From Promethearchaeia archaeon (lineage in GTDB: Archaea > Asgardarchaeota > Lokiarchaeia > Sigyniarchaeales > SOKP01): a stretch of DNA of 5,683 nt. Location of the stretch: NCBI GenBank assembly GCA_029856295.1, contig JAHQWS010000165.1:1-5683 (forward strand), written 5' to 3'. The notes beneath the pieces are model-generated. The model ran no database searches, had not been told where the DNA came from, and saw only the letters and a program-made list of their open reading frames with translations. A program made the position numbers and the translations under genes. The stretch's first letter is position 1. Every line of letters begins with the position of its first letter. Below are positions 1 through 5,651 of this stretch, piece after piece.

Positions 1-184
1 TACTGATACTGTGCCTTTCCATTTGAGAGGATATGAAGCTATAGATATTATTACAATAGCTTCAGCGAGATATACGCATTCAAAAACTGACACACCTGAT
101 AAGGTAGATCCTCAGGTATTATTTGAGGCATGTAAAATTGCTAAAAAAACAATCATAATGCTTGATAATGATTATGAACTTTAA
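1..184 (+). CDS. C-terminal fragment of a probable M28-family zinc peptidase (partial, 5' end outside window)
   Basis: An open frame enters from the left edge (first whole codon at position 2) and gives 60 residues before a TAA stop at 182-184. The fragment begins TDTVPFHLRGYEAIDI and contains YTHSKTDTPDKVDP. This is the pattern of the last part of M28 (aminopeptidase Y/S/Q type) metallopeptidases: an acidic residue followed by PF, a G-x-x-AI strand, and then H-x-x-x-D-TPDK-x-(D/N), in which the His (codon at 77-79) is the last zinc ligand. The last residues, FEACKIAKKTIIMLDNDYEL, would be the C-terminal helix plus a short tail. The family hydrolyses N-terminal residues or peptides using two zinc ions; substrate and cellular location cannot be judged because the N-terminus is missing. 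It lies 32 nt upstream of the dehydratase genes on the same strand and could be cotranscribed, but no functional link is evident. The identification rests on one short motif region. Confidence 0.68.
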   Translation, partial: TDTVPFHLRGYEAIDIITIASARYTHSKTDTPDKVDPQVLFEACKIAKKTIIMLDNDYEL

Positions 185-193
185 TTTAAATAG
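184..193 (+). promoter_or_regulatory. Candidate TATA box for the leuC-like gene
   Basis: An ATTTAAATAG stretch begins at the last base of the upstream stop codon, and its centre is about 28 nt before the ATG at 217. That is the spacing expected of an archaeal TATA box if transcription starts at or next to the start codon (a leaderless mRNA). The bases just before the ATG (GTGTGAATTAAT) offer no good Shine-Dalgarno, which fits. The region is AT-rich, so a chance match is possible, and readthrough from the upstream peptidase gene is the alternative. Confidence 0.35.
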
Positions 194-216
194 TAAAAAA
201 AGCCGTGTGAATTAAT

Positions 217-1482
217 ATGGGATACACAATTGCAGAAAAAATTCTGTTAGATCATTCTAATCTTAAAGAAATTTCTCCTGGGCAATTTATTGATTGCAAT
301 ATTGATTTTATAATGGTTCACGAGCAATTAGGTGGAAGAATTCATAAAGAATATGAAAAACTTGGAATTGATTATGTATGGGATCCAGATAAAATATTTT
401 TCATATTAGATCATTGGGTTCCTGCTCCTACGATATCTGCTGCTCAAATGCACCAAGATTGTAGAAAATTCGCTGAGAAATATAAATTTATTCATAATTT
501 TGGATATCAACTCGATAAAGGGATTTGTCATCAAGTTTTACCTGAAATGGGCTTTTCTCGACCCGGTATGTTAATTGTTGGTTCTGATAGCCATACTACA
601 ACATATGGAGCGTTTAATAATTTGGCAACAGGTATTGGCGCAACAGATGTTTCTGTAGTTTTCGCTACTGGAAAACTCTGGTTTAGAGTTCCAGAGTCAT
701 TCAAAATAATTATGTCCGGGGAATTTAATAAAGGAGTGATGTCAAAAGATTTCATTTTAACGTTAATAGGGAATATTTCTACTAAAGGAGCCATCTACAA
801 ATCTTTAGAATTTCACGGTCAAGGTGCTAAAACTCTATCGATCGATGGTAGAATGACAGTATCAAATATGGTTGTTGAAGCTGGTGCAAAATTTGGAATA
901 TTTCTACCCGATAAAAAATTAGAAACATGGTTAGCAAAACGAACAAAAGAACCCTATAAATTAATAACTCCCGATAAAGAATCCGTTTATGAGAAGATCC
1001 TTGAGTATAATCTTTCAGAAATTACTCCAGTAGTGGCAAAGCCATCTAATCCGGGAAATCTAGCTAGAATTGAGGAAGTTGAGGGAATCGAAATAGATCA
1101 AGCATTTTTAGGCAGGTGTAGCAATGGGCGGATGGAGGATTTGCAAATAGCGGCTAAGATCATTAAGGGAAATAGCGTGGATCCCAAAACAAGATTAATT
1201 ATTATTCCTGCGTCAAAAGAGATATATAAGGAAGCCCTACAAGAAGGTCTTATCGAAATTTTTATTAATGCGGGGGCTGCTGTTGGAAATTCCACGTGCG
1301 GGCCATGCATAGGCGGTCATCTGGGAGTGTTAGGTTCCGAAGAAATCTGCATTAGTAGTACGAATCGTAATTTTAAAGGAAGAATGGGACATCCTACTTC
1401 CGAAGTTTATTTAGCCTCACCTGCTACGGTTGCATATTCAGCACTAAAAGGTAAAATATCCGATCCTAGGGAGGTGTTATAA
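217..1482 (+). CDS. leuC: LeuC/HacA-type hydro-lyase large subunit (3-isopropylmalate dehydratase / homoaconitase family)
   Basis: This is the large [4Fe-4S] subunit of an isopropylmalate-isomerase/homoaconitase-type enzyme, which dehydrates and rehydrates a hydroxy-acid with the OH moved to the next carbon. Its 421 residues match the usual archaeal length. The start gives MGYTIAEKIL, the typical family N-terminus. Visible signatures are DHWVPAPT (Asp65-His66), GSDSHTTTYGA (Asp124, Ser125, His126), LEF (Glu198), RMTVSNMVVEAGAK (212-225), the cluster cysteines Cys301, Cys361 and Cys364, and STNRNFKGRMG with the substrate-binding arginines Arg384 and Arg389. All three cluster ligands and the main catalytic residues are therefore present. 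Oddities: the usual GSCTNGR is GRCSNGR here, and the usual PGCGPC is STCGPC. The small subunit follows with no gap. No leuA, leuB or homocitrate synthase gene is in view, so the substrate (isopropylmalate, citramalate/methylmalate, homocitrate series or dimethylmalate) is not fixed; the gene symbol denotes family only. Confidence 0.9.
   Translation: MGYTIAEKILLDHSNLKEISPGQFIDCNIDFIMVHEQLGGRIHKEYEKLGIDYVWDPDKIFFILDHWVPAPTISAAQMHQDCRKFAEKYKFIHNFGYQLDKGICHQVLPEMGFSRPGMLIVGSDSHTTTYGAFNNLATGIGATDVSVVFATGKLWFRVPESFKIIMSGEFNKGVMSKDFILTLIGNISTKGAIYKSLEFHGQGAKTLSIDGRMTVSNMVVEAGAKFGIFLPDKKLETWLAKRTKEPYKLITPDKESVYEKILEYNLSEITPVVAKPSNPGNLARIEEVEGIEIDQAFLGRCSNGRMEDLQIAAKIIKGNSVDPKTRLIIIPASKEIYKEALQEGLIEIFINAGAAVGNSTCGPCIGGHLGVLGSEEICISSTNRNFKGRMGHPTSEVYLASPATVAYSALKGKISDPREVL
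1468..1476 (+). promoter_or_regulatory. Strong Shine-Dalgarno for the leuD-like gene, inside the end of leuC
   Basis: AGGGAGGTG lies within the final codons of the large-subunit gene and ends 6 nt before the ATG at 1483. It is nearly the full complement of the 16S rRNA 3' end. It fixes the start of the small subunit and implies translation of both chains from one message. The first gene of the pair has no comparable site, which suggests different initiation modes for the leading and internal cistrons. Confidence 0.75.
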
Positions 1483-1983
1483 ATGTTAGAAAAAATTGAT
1501 GGTTTTGCTTATATCTTAGGTGATGATATTAACACAGATGATATCGTCCCTAGTCATACTTTAACAATGAGAGATACACATGAGATGGCAAAATGTACTT
1601 TAGAATTTATTGACCCTCATTTCGCGAAAAATATTGACCAAGGAAATATTATTATTGCTGGTGAAAATTTTGGAACTGGCAGTTCACGCGAAGAGGCTGT
1701 GAATGTTTTTAAAGTCCTCGGAATAAAGGCAATTATCGCCAAATCATTTGCCAGAATTTATTTTAGGAACTTAATTAATCTTGGTATTCCAGGAATTACT
1801 GTAAATTGGAATGAAAAAACTTTTTCAAAAGGCGATAATTTAGAAATTTCCCTCAAAGAAGGACTCATATTTAACAAAACTAAGAGTAGTAAACTCGAAT
1901 TTGAAAAATTACCGAAATTTTTGACGAAAATTTTAGAAGACGGAGGAATTTTAAATCAGCTAAAGAAAAACTTGGAAAATTAA
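1483..1983 (+). CDS. leuD: LeuD/HacB-type hydro-lyase small subunit with atypical specificity loop
   Basis: This is the small (swivelling-domain) subunit that completes the active site of the LeuC-type large chain. Its 166 residues are typical of archaeal stand-alone LeuD. Signatures are GDDINTDDIVPS (13-24), GENFGTGSSREEAV (60-73), where the Ser-Ser-Arg at 67-69 contributes the catalytic serine and a carboxylate-binding arginine, and AKSFARIYFRNLINLGIP (86-103). The ending ILEDGGILNQL matches the family's ILxxGG tail. The loop that normally reads like YLRT (homoaconitase type) or YLVY (isopropylmalate type) aligns here with Thr26-Leu27-Thr28-Met29 in SHTLTMRD, so neither standard specificity is supported. 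The residue usually Cys in NFGCGSSRE is Thr65, a substitution I believe occurs in some homoaconitase-type small subunits. The ATG follows directly after the leuC stop codon with a strong Shine-Dalgarno, so the two are cotranscribed. Family membership is secure; the exact reaction is not. Confidence 0.9.
   Translation: MLEKIDGFAYILGDDINTDDIVPSHTLTMRDTHEMAKCTLEFIDPHFAKNIDQGNIIIAGENFGTGSSREEAVNVFKVLGIKAIIAKSFARIYFRNLINLGIPGITVNWNEKTFSKGDNLEISLKEGLIFNKTKSSKLEFEKLPKFLTKILEDGGILNQLKKNLEN
1964..1982 (-). terminator. Candidate oligo-T terminator for the HD-domain gene
   Basis: Read on the minus strand, the segment just beyond the HD gene's stop carries T4 and T5 runs (the complement of the A-runs in the last codons of leuD). 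With only 5 nt between the convergent stop codons, any terminator for this gene must sit inside leuD. Support is only base composition. Confidence 0.25.
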
Positions 1984-1988
1984 ATTCC

Positions 1989-2540
1989 CTACATTAAACT
2001 TTCTATTTCTTTTTGGATTTTCTCAACTCTTTTGGTCGCTTTCATCAAAATTTTGGTTCTTCCATATTTATTAAACCAAATATCAAACCTATTCTTTAAA
2101 CTAACTGGACGTCTTCCAGATAAATGTTTATCAGCTAAACATATAATCTTTTCTTCCAGAGTTAATGGAATATAATCTTTAGCTGGTAAACCAACTAGTT
2201 GTGCATCTTCTTTGTCCAATCCACCTAAAATATGGGTTTCACAGATCCTCGCTAACTCCTCTGGAAAACCTCTTGCTCTAAGAATCTTTCCTCCAATTAG
2301 AGCATGATTAAAACCATGAGTCTTTGATCTCCCAACATCATGCAATAAAGCCCCAATTTCAACTAAATTTATATTTACCTTGGTTTTTTTTATTTTATTT
2401 GCTATCTCTACAGCTTTTTCTGCAACTTTAATAGAATGACGGCGAACAGAATAAGGAACCTTTAATTTTCTTAACAAATCTAAGGTAAACTCTCGATCCG
2501 GTAAAATTAAGGATAAATCTTCTTCTTTTACCTTTACCAT
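1989..2540 (-). CDS. HD-domain metal-dependent phosphohydrolase, archaeal TIGR00295-like
   Basis: This is a soluble protein of 183 residues with a complete HD-superfamily metal site: His35 (in VRRHSIKVA), His67-Asp68 (in ALLHDVGR), His79 (in GFNHALIGG), His103 (in CETHILGG) and Asp137 (in CLADKH). The spacing and HDVG motif resemble the HDIG-type proteins widespread in archaea under the TIGR00295 name, whose substrate is unknown; HD enzymes in general hydrolyse phosphate esters or nucleotides with a mono- or dinuclear metal centre. The C-terminal third after Asp137 is basic and helical (GRRPVSLKNRF; KATKRVEKIQKEI), which could fit nucleic-acid or nucleotide binding, though that is inference. 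No signal peptide or membrane segment is seen. The ATG start at 2540 has no clear Shine-Dalgarno before it. The gene runs convergent to leuD with 5 nt between stops and is transcribed alone. Confidence 0.88.
   Translation of the reverse strand: MVKVKEEDLSLILPDREFTLDLLRKLKVPYSVRRHSIKVAEKAVEIANKIKKTKVNINLVEIGALLHDVGRSKTHGFNHALIGGKILRARGFPEELARICETHILGGLDKEDAQLVGLPAKDYIPLTLEEKIICLADKHLSGRRPVSLKNRFDIWFNKYGRTKILMKATKRVEKIQKEIESLM
1999..2021 (+). terminator. Candidate oligo-T terminator for the leuCD unit
   Basis: About 15 nt past the leuD stop the + strand becomes pyrimidine-rich, with runs TTT, TTT, TTTTT and TTTT interrupted by C, A or GG. Archaeal RNA polymerase commonly releases at such T-tracts without a hairpin. 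The tract lies inside the 3' coding end of the convergent HD-domain gene, so its base composition may partly reflect Lys/Glu codons of that gene. Confidence 0.35.
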
Positions 2541-2765
2541 TATTATCTATAAATTAAATATTAAGTTTAAGTTATAGCTATAAAAAATGTAAATTTCAAT
2601 TATTTATTTTATTGTTCTATCCCTATTTTATTAATTCCTTAATATTGATTTTCTTAAAAACAGAGAAAACGTTGAGATATGATATTTTATTAATAAGAAT
2701 TAATGTGTACTATATTATTAAATAATAAAAAATAAAGAAATTTAAAAATGACTTTCCTATAAACC
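2541..2765. other. AT-rich intergenic spacer
   Basis: These 225 nt are very AT-rich and have no open frame of note on either strand. The part nearest 2540 must hold the promoter of the HD-domain gene; several TATA-like strings occur there (for example TAGCTATAAC on the minus strand about 35 nt before the ATG) but none stands out. The part nearest 2765 looks like the 3' end of the minus-strand membrane gene. I see no tRNA-like or convincing structured RNA element. Confidence 0.6.
2718..2750 (-). terminator. Candidate T-rich terminator downstream of the small membrane protein gene
   Basis: On the minus strand the sequence 16 to 48 nt past the TAA stop is a series of T-runs (CATTTTTAAA, then TTTCTTTATTTTTTATTATT). 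This fits the oligo-T termination signals of archaea. It runs into an AT-only inverted repeat at 2713-2727, which is too weak to count as a hairpin terminator. Nothing else in the spacer resembles a transcript end for this strand. Confidence 0.4.
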
Positions 2766-3350
2766 TTAGTACTCTTCTTCTGGTCCGGATATAAATCCTC
2801 CTAAAATACTGCTTAAAGAAACTCCGAGAGAGGATCCTGCAATTCCTCCTAAGGTCATGAATAATTGGTTTCCTTGAAAAAATGCCATCAAATCTTCTCC
2901 TGCAATAATAGATACAAGTATCCATATAAGCAATACAATCACCCAAGCTAATATCCCTGAAATAAAACCATTTCTTGATCCTTTAGCAATTGTACCAGTT
3001 ATATAGCCCACAAAAATCCAAGCTAATAATGCTGGTGCTAAAAAATACGTAATAGCCCATTCTCCCTTTGTTAAAAAAGCAATAATATTAAAGCTAAAGT
3101 TAGTACCCAAAAGCATTGCTAATCCTCTTAAAAAGCTTGATTTAAAAATACTGTGAAGTTGATATAGACTCTGCCACATGGTAAATAAAGCTACAGAGAC
3201 AAAACTCAGAAAAATACCTACGACCACCGACACTATAAATCTAGTATTTGCCACAAAACCACCATTCGATATTAGAATAAATATTTCGTTAAATGTATCT
3301 CTTTTAAATTTATTAATTAAAAAGTTTTTATAAATAAGTTTAGTACTCAA
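2766..3350 (-). CDS. Multi-pass membrane protein of unknown function
   Basis: I do not recognise a characterised family. Up to 194 residues are encoded. The first 36 are polar and basic (KNFLINKFKRD), then hydrophobic segments lie at about 38-58, 74-94 (weaker), 98-121, 127-150 and 163-188, so four or five membrane helices are likely. The fourth and fifth are linked by an acidic loop (GEDLMAFFQGNQ). The last helix is rich in small residues (GGIAGSSLGVSLSS, then GGFISG), as in glycine-zipper helix packing, and the chain ends PEEEY. The general plan recalls small archaeal DUF5518-like membrane proteins, but that is only an impression. The start used is TTG at 3350; the frame has no ATG before residue 58, inside the first helix, and an in-frame TGA lies about 10 codons upstream. 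It follows the MFS transporter gene by 44 nt on the same strand and may share its transcript. Confidence 0.7.
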   Translation of the reverse strand: MSTKLIYKNFLINKFKRDTFNEIFILISNGGFVANTRFIVSVVVGIFLSFVSVALFTMWQSLYQLHSIFKSSFLRGLAMLLGTNFSFNIIAFLTKGEWAITYFLAPALLAWIFVGYITGTIAKGSRNGFISGILAWVIVLLIWILVSIIAGEDLMAFFQGNQLFMTLGGIAGSSLGVSLSSILGGFISGPEEEY

Positions 3351-3394
3351 TCTATTAAAAATTTCTATAAAATTTCAATTTATTTGTCAATTTA

Positions 3395-4681
3395 CTATTT
3401 AACTTTGCTTAAATCTATTCCCTTTGTTTCCTTAATATACTTGGCAATTAATGGTATATTAATCAATAATAACACACTAAAAAGTATAAAGGAGAAGCCT
3501 AAACCGTAATGTAAAATGATTATACTGCTTAACAATAAGCCGCTGGTGATTCCAAAAGCCCCAATCAAGGATTTCATTCCGCTCCCAGTACCCCTTGACT
3601 CTGTTGGAACAATCTCAAGAATAACTAACCTTGTAACCACCCCCAACCCCCAAAATGTAATATTTGCTAAACTTGCTCCAATACACACAAATAATAACGC
3701 TCCTTCAGTGGAATAACTTCCAAAAACGGCAATCATTATTCCAATAGGAAGCAGAATTGAATACACATAAAATAATGGCTTTCGACCGTATTTATCTGCT
3801 ATATATCCCGTAAAAATATAACCAAATACCACACAGATACTCATTACTAATACTATAATATTAATATCATCTTGGTCCAAATTAGGACTATTTGAGATAA
3901 AACTTTCACCCAATGCTACAAAAAGATAATTTAATCCGCTGATATAACTAATTATTAAAATAGCAATAACTTCCTTACGACGTGAAGATTTAAAAAGAGT
4001 TTTTAGGTTTTGTTTTAAAGATTTAGAGGTCCTGTTAATTTGGGCTTGATCGATTTTAAGTTCTTGGTATTTTGAAGTTTCCTTGAGAGTAAATAATATT
4101 ATAATACCCAACGGGATTCCTAAAAATATTGCAAAAAAAGTCATCCCTCGCCAGTATGAATATGTTTCGGTAATATATATTGAGCGAAATATCGGGAGTA
4201 AAATAGCACCAACTACACCTCCAACTAACACCATATTGGTCCAAAAGCCTCTTTTTTCAGAAGGGCATTCCTCATTAATATATATAACCCAAATATCCGA
4301 GCTAAAAAAAACGTATAACATAAATAAATAAATGGTATATTGAATGATGTTCGTCGAAAAAAAGAGTAATAGGGATGAAAATCCCATCCCAAACACGGTA
4401 AAAGCTAAAAGAATCTTTCTTCCAAATCCATCAGCTAAGAATTGGTTAAGCAAAACTAAATACATCCCGATAGTAGCAATACCTACAGCAAGTGCAAAGA
4501 TAGATTGCGCCACATTTTCGGGATAATTCGCTAAAAATTCGGCAATAACTTGAGATGGAATCACATTAGGATAATTAGTAGTGTAGGTGTCTAAAATCTC
4601 TACAAAAATAAGGATAAATATCAAATATCTAAAATAAGCTTTCGATCTGACAATCCTAAATTCATTACTTTCTTCCATCAT
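3395..4681 (-). CDS. MFS transporter, sugar-porter / metabolite:H+ symporter-like
   Basis: A 428-residue integral membrane protein whose hydrophobic profile fits the 12 helices of the major facilitator superfamily, in two halves joined by a basic central loop (about 200-236). Signatures are the loop 2-3 motif LADGFGRK (82-89), NEECPSEKRG (136-145) after helix 4, KETSKYQ (200-206) after helix 6, the second-half repeat ADKYGRK (295-301), EIVPTESRGTG (356-366) after helix 10, and KETKG (417-421) near the C-terminus, equivalent to the sugar-porter PETKG. The set places it in the sugar porter/organic-anion group (NiaP- and SLC2/SLC22-like) and suggests secondary transport of a small organic solute; the substrate is not evident. 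Two consecutive ATG codons open the gene; the first is used here. It is transcribed divergently from uS2 and lies just upstream of a small membrane protein gene. Length and motifs show it is intact. Confidence 0.92.
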   Translation of the reverse strand: MMEESNEFRIVRSKAYFRYLIFILIFVEILDTYTTNYPNVIPSQVIAEFLANYPENVAQSIFALAVGIATIGMYLVLLNQFLADGFGRKILLAFTVFGMGFSSLLLFFSTNIIQYTIYLFMLYVFFSSDIWVIYINEECPSEKRGFWTNMVLVGGVVGAILLPIFRSIYITETYSYWRGMTFFAIFLGIPLGIIILFTLKETSKYQELKIDQAQINRTSKSLKQNLKTLFKSSRRKEVIAILIISYISGLNYLFVALGESFISNSPNLDQDDINIIVLVMSICVVFGYIFTGYIADKYGRKPLFYVYSILLPIGIMIAVFGSYSTEGALLFVCIGASLANITFWGLGVVTRLVILEIVPTESRGTGSGMKSLIGAFGITSGLLLSSIIILHYGLGFSFILFSVLLLINIPLIAKYIKETKGIDLSKVK

Positions 4682-4704
4682 TTACTAAAACTTAGACGTA
4701 TCAT

Positions 4705-4721
4705 TATTTAATACTTTTCAA
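4705..4721 (-). promoter_or_regulatory. Candidate BRE + TATA promoter for the MFS gene (leaderless spacing)
   Basis: On the minus strand the sequence reads TTGAAAAGTATTAAATA: a purine-rich BRE-like part followed directly by a TATA-like box at 4705-4713. The TATA centre (about 4709) is 28 nt before the ATG at 4681, the distance expected if transcription starts at the start codon. No Shine-Dalgarno is visible before that ATG, in agreement with a leaderless message. The BRE part coincides with one arm of the inverted repeat described separately. Confidence 0.45.
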
Positions 4722-4748
4722 ATTTAAACAATTTAAGCCTTGAAAAGT
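4713..4748. repeat. 9-bp inverted repeat in the divergent MFS/uS2 intergenic region
   Basis: ACTTTTCAA (4713-4721) and TTGAAAAGT (4740-4748) are perfect reverse complements with an 18-nt AT-rich spacer. Read outward, each strand therefore carries TTGAAAAGT just before its own TATA-like region: TATTAAATA towards the transporter and TTTAATAAA towards uS2. It could be a dimer-binding operator, or simply two BRE elements of back-to-back promoters. The match is seen directly; the role is inferred. Confidence 0.55.
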
Positions 4749-4751
4749 CCC

Positions 4752-4792
4752 TTTAATAAAATATTTAAATTTTGCTGAATATGTAAATTTAT
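4752..4792 (+). promoter_or_regulatory. Candidate promoter region of the uS2 gene
   Basis: Three TATA-like strings lie upstream of the TTG start: TTTAATAAA (4752-4760, right after the TTGAAAAGT arm), ATATTTAAAT (4761-4770) and TAAATTTAT (4784-4792). They would give leaders of roughly 42, 32 and 10 nt respectively. I cannot choose between them from sequence alone. No strong Shine-Dalgarno precedes the TTG; the nearest purine run is GTGGAATGA at 4809-4817. Confidence 0.3.
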
Positions 4793-4823
4793 TCTTAGAA
4801 GAATTATTGTGGAATGAATTAGA

Positions 4824-5651
4824 TTGGCTAAAAAGAAGAAAAAAAATGAAGAAGCAGATGACGTGGAAATCGAGGACAAAGATTTAGTCGATATAGATTT
4901 TGAAGTAGACTTCGAAGAAGACTTGGACTTAGAAGAGGAACTCAATTTACTTGATACTGATGATTTAGACGCAAAAATTGAAGAAAAAGAAAAAATCATC
5001 GATAAGGATGAGGAACAAAAGCAACTTTATTTGAGTTGTGGAATCCACATTGGAACTAAACTCTTAACTGGTGATGCAAGACGCTTTATATATAGACAGA
5101 CTAATTATGGATTATATGTAATAGATCTTACTAAAACTGATGAGCGTATAAAGATTGCGGCTAAATTTCTGAGCAAATATGTTGAAGAGGGAAGTGATCG
5201 AGTAATTGTTGCCTCTGTTCGACGATATGGAAAAGAACCTGTTTTGAAATTTTGCGAAGCACTTGGTTGTAAAGCAATTACCGAGCGTTTTATTCCTGGA
5301 AGTTTAACAAATCCGATAATTGATACATATCAGAAAGACGTAGCTTGCGTTGTCATTGTTGATCCTCATGCGGATAAAGTTATTCTAAAAGAGGCACAGT
5401 TAGCTCGAATACCTGTAGTCTCTTTGTTTGATACAGATGATATTCTTGCAGGGATAGATCTTGCCATCCCCGCTAATAATAGGGGCAAAAAGGCTTTAGG
5501 GGTAGCTTTTTGGCTTATAGCACGGCAGATTTTGATTGAGTTAGGAAAAATAGCAAGCGAAGATGAATTCCCCTATACTCTTGAAGAATTCACATCTAAA
5601 ATTACCCCGGTCTATCGACAAGAGCAAAATGCGCCACCTCAGCGACGATGA
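4824..5651 (+). CDS. rps2: Small-subunit ribosomal protein uS2, archaeal type, with acidic N-terminal extension
   Basis: uS2 is a component of the 30S subunit, on the back of the head-body junction. The conserved core begins near residue 64: SCGIHIGTK (71-79), RRFIYRQTNYGLYVIDLTKT (86-105), VASVRRYGKEPVLKF (129-143), RFIPGSLTNPI (155-165), VIVDPHADKVILKEA (177-191), PVVSLFDTDD (197-206) and IPANNRGKKALGVAFWLIAR (215-234). These are archaeal/eukaryotic-type signatures. Ahead of it is an unusual extension: AKKKKKN, then 56 residues (9-64) with 30 Asp/Glu, alternating with hydrophobic residues in places (DIDFEVDFEEDLDLEEEL). The start is TTG; an in-frame TGA at 4815-4817 lies two codons upstream, so no longer start is possible apart from an ATT, and the TTG-GCT-AAA opening (M-A-K) is typical. 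The C-terminus ends NAPPQRR, without the acidic tail seen in eukaryotic RPSA. The usual archaeal partners (rpoK, rpoN, uS9, enolase) do not precede it; a divergent transporter does. Confidence 0.95.
   Translation: MAKKKKKNEEADDVEIEDKDLVDIDFEVDFEEDLDLEEELNLLDTDDLDAKIEEKEKIIDKDEEQKQLYLSCGIHIGTKLLTGDARRFIYRQTNYGLYVIDLTKTDERIKIAAKFLSKYVEEGSDRVIVASVRRYGKEPVLKFCEALGCKAITERFIPGSLTNPIIDTYQKDVACVVIVDPHADKVILKEAQLARIPVVSLFDTDDILAGIDLAIPANNRGKKALGVAFWLIARQILIELGKIASEDEFPYTLEEFTSKITPVYRQEQNAPPQRR

Noticed and set aside
531..794. Minus-strand open frame inside the large-subunit gene
   Set aside because: It is antisense to a strongly conserved LeuC coding region; the low-complexity product resembles no known protein.
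1098..1310. Second minus-strand open frame inside leuC
   Set aside because: It is a shadow of the conserved cluster-binding region on the + strand.
2713..2727. Perfect 7-bp inverted repeat TATTATT-A-AATAATA
   Set aside because: It is made only of A and T with a 1-nt loop, so it is expected by chance in this spacer and would not form a stable hairpin.
2710..2946. Arg/Tyr-rich minus-strand open frame overlapping the 3' end of the small membrane gene
   Set aside because: It is out of frame with a clear hydrophobic coding pattern, its composition is atypical, and it extends into AT-rich spacer.
3516..4526. Three + strand open frames (3516-3716, 4083-4331, 4344-4526) and one out-of-frame minus-strand frame (4056-4244) within the MFS gene
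   Set aside because: All overlap a gene whose motifs are intact from end to end; none has its own ribosome binding site or recognisable domains.
4733..4999. Minus-strand open frame coding for a Ser/Lys-rich 88-residue product
   Set aside because: It lies antisense to the acidic extension of uS2; repeated GAA/GAT codons read backwards give Ser and Phe runs. It has no family-like features.
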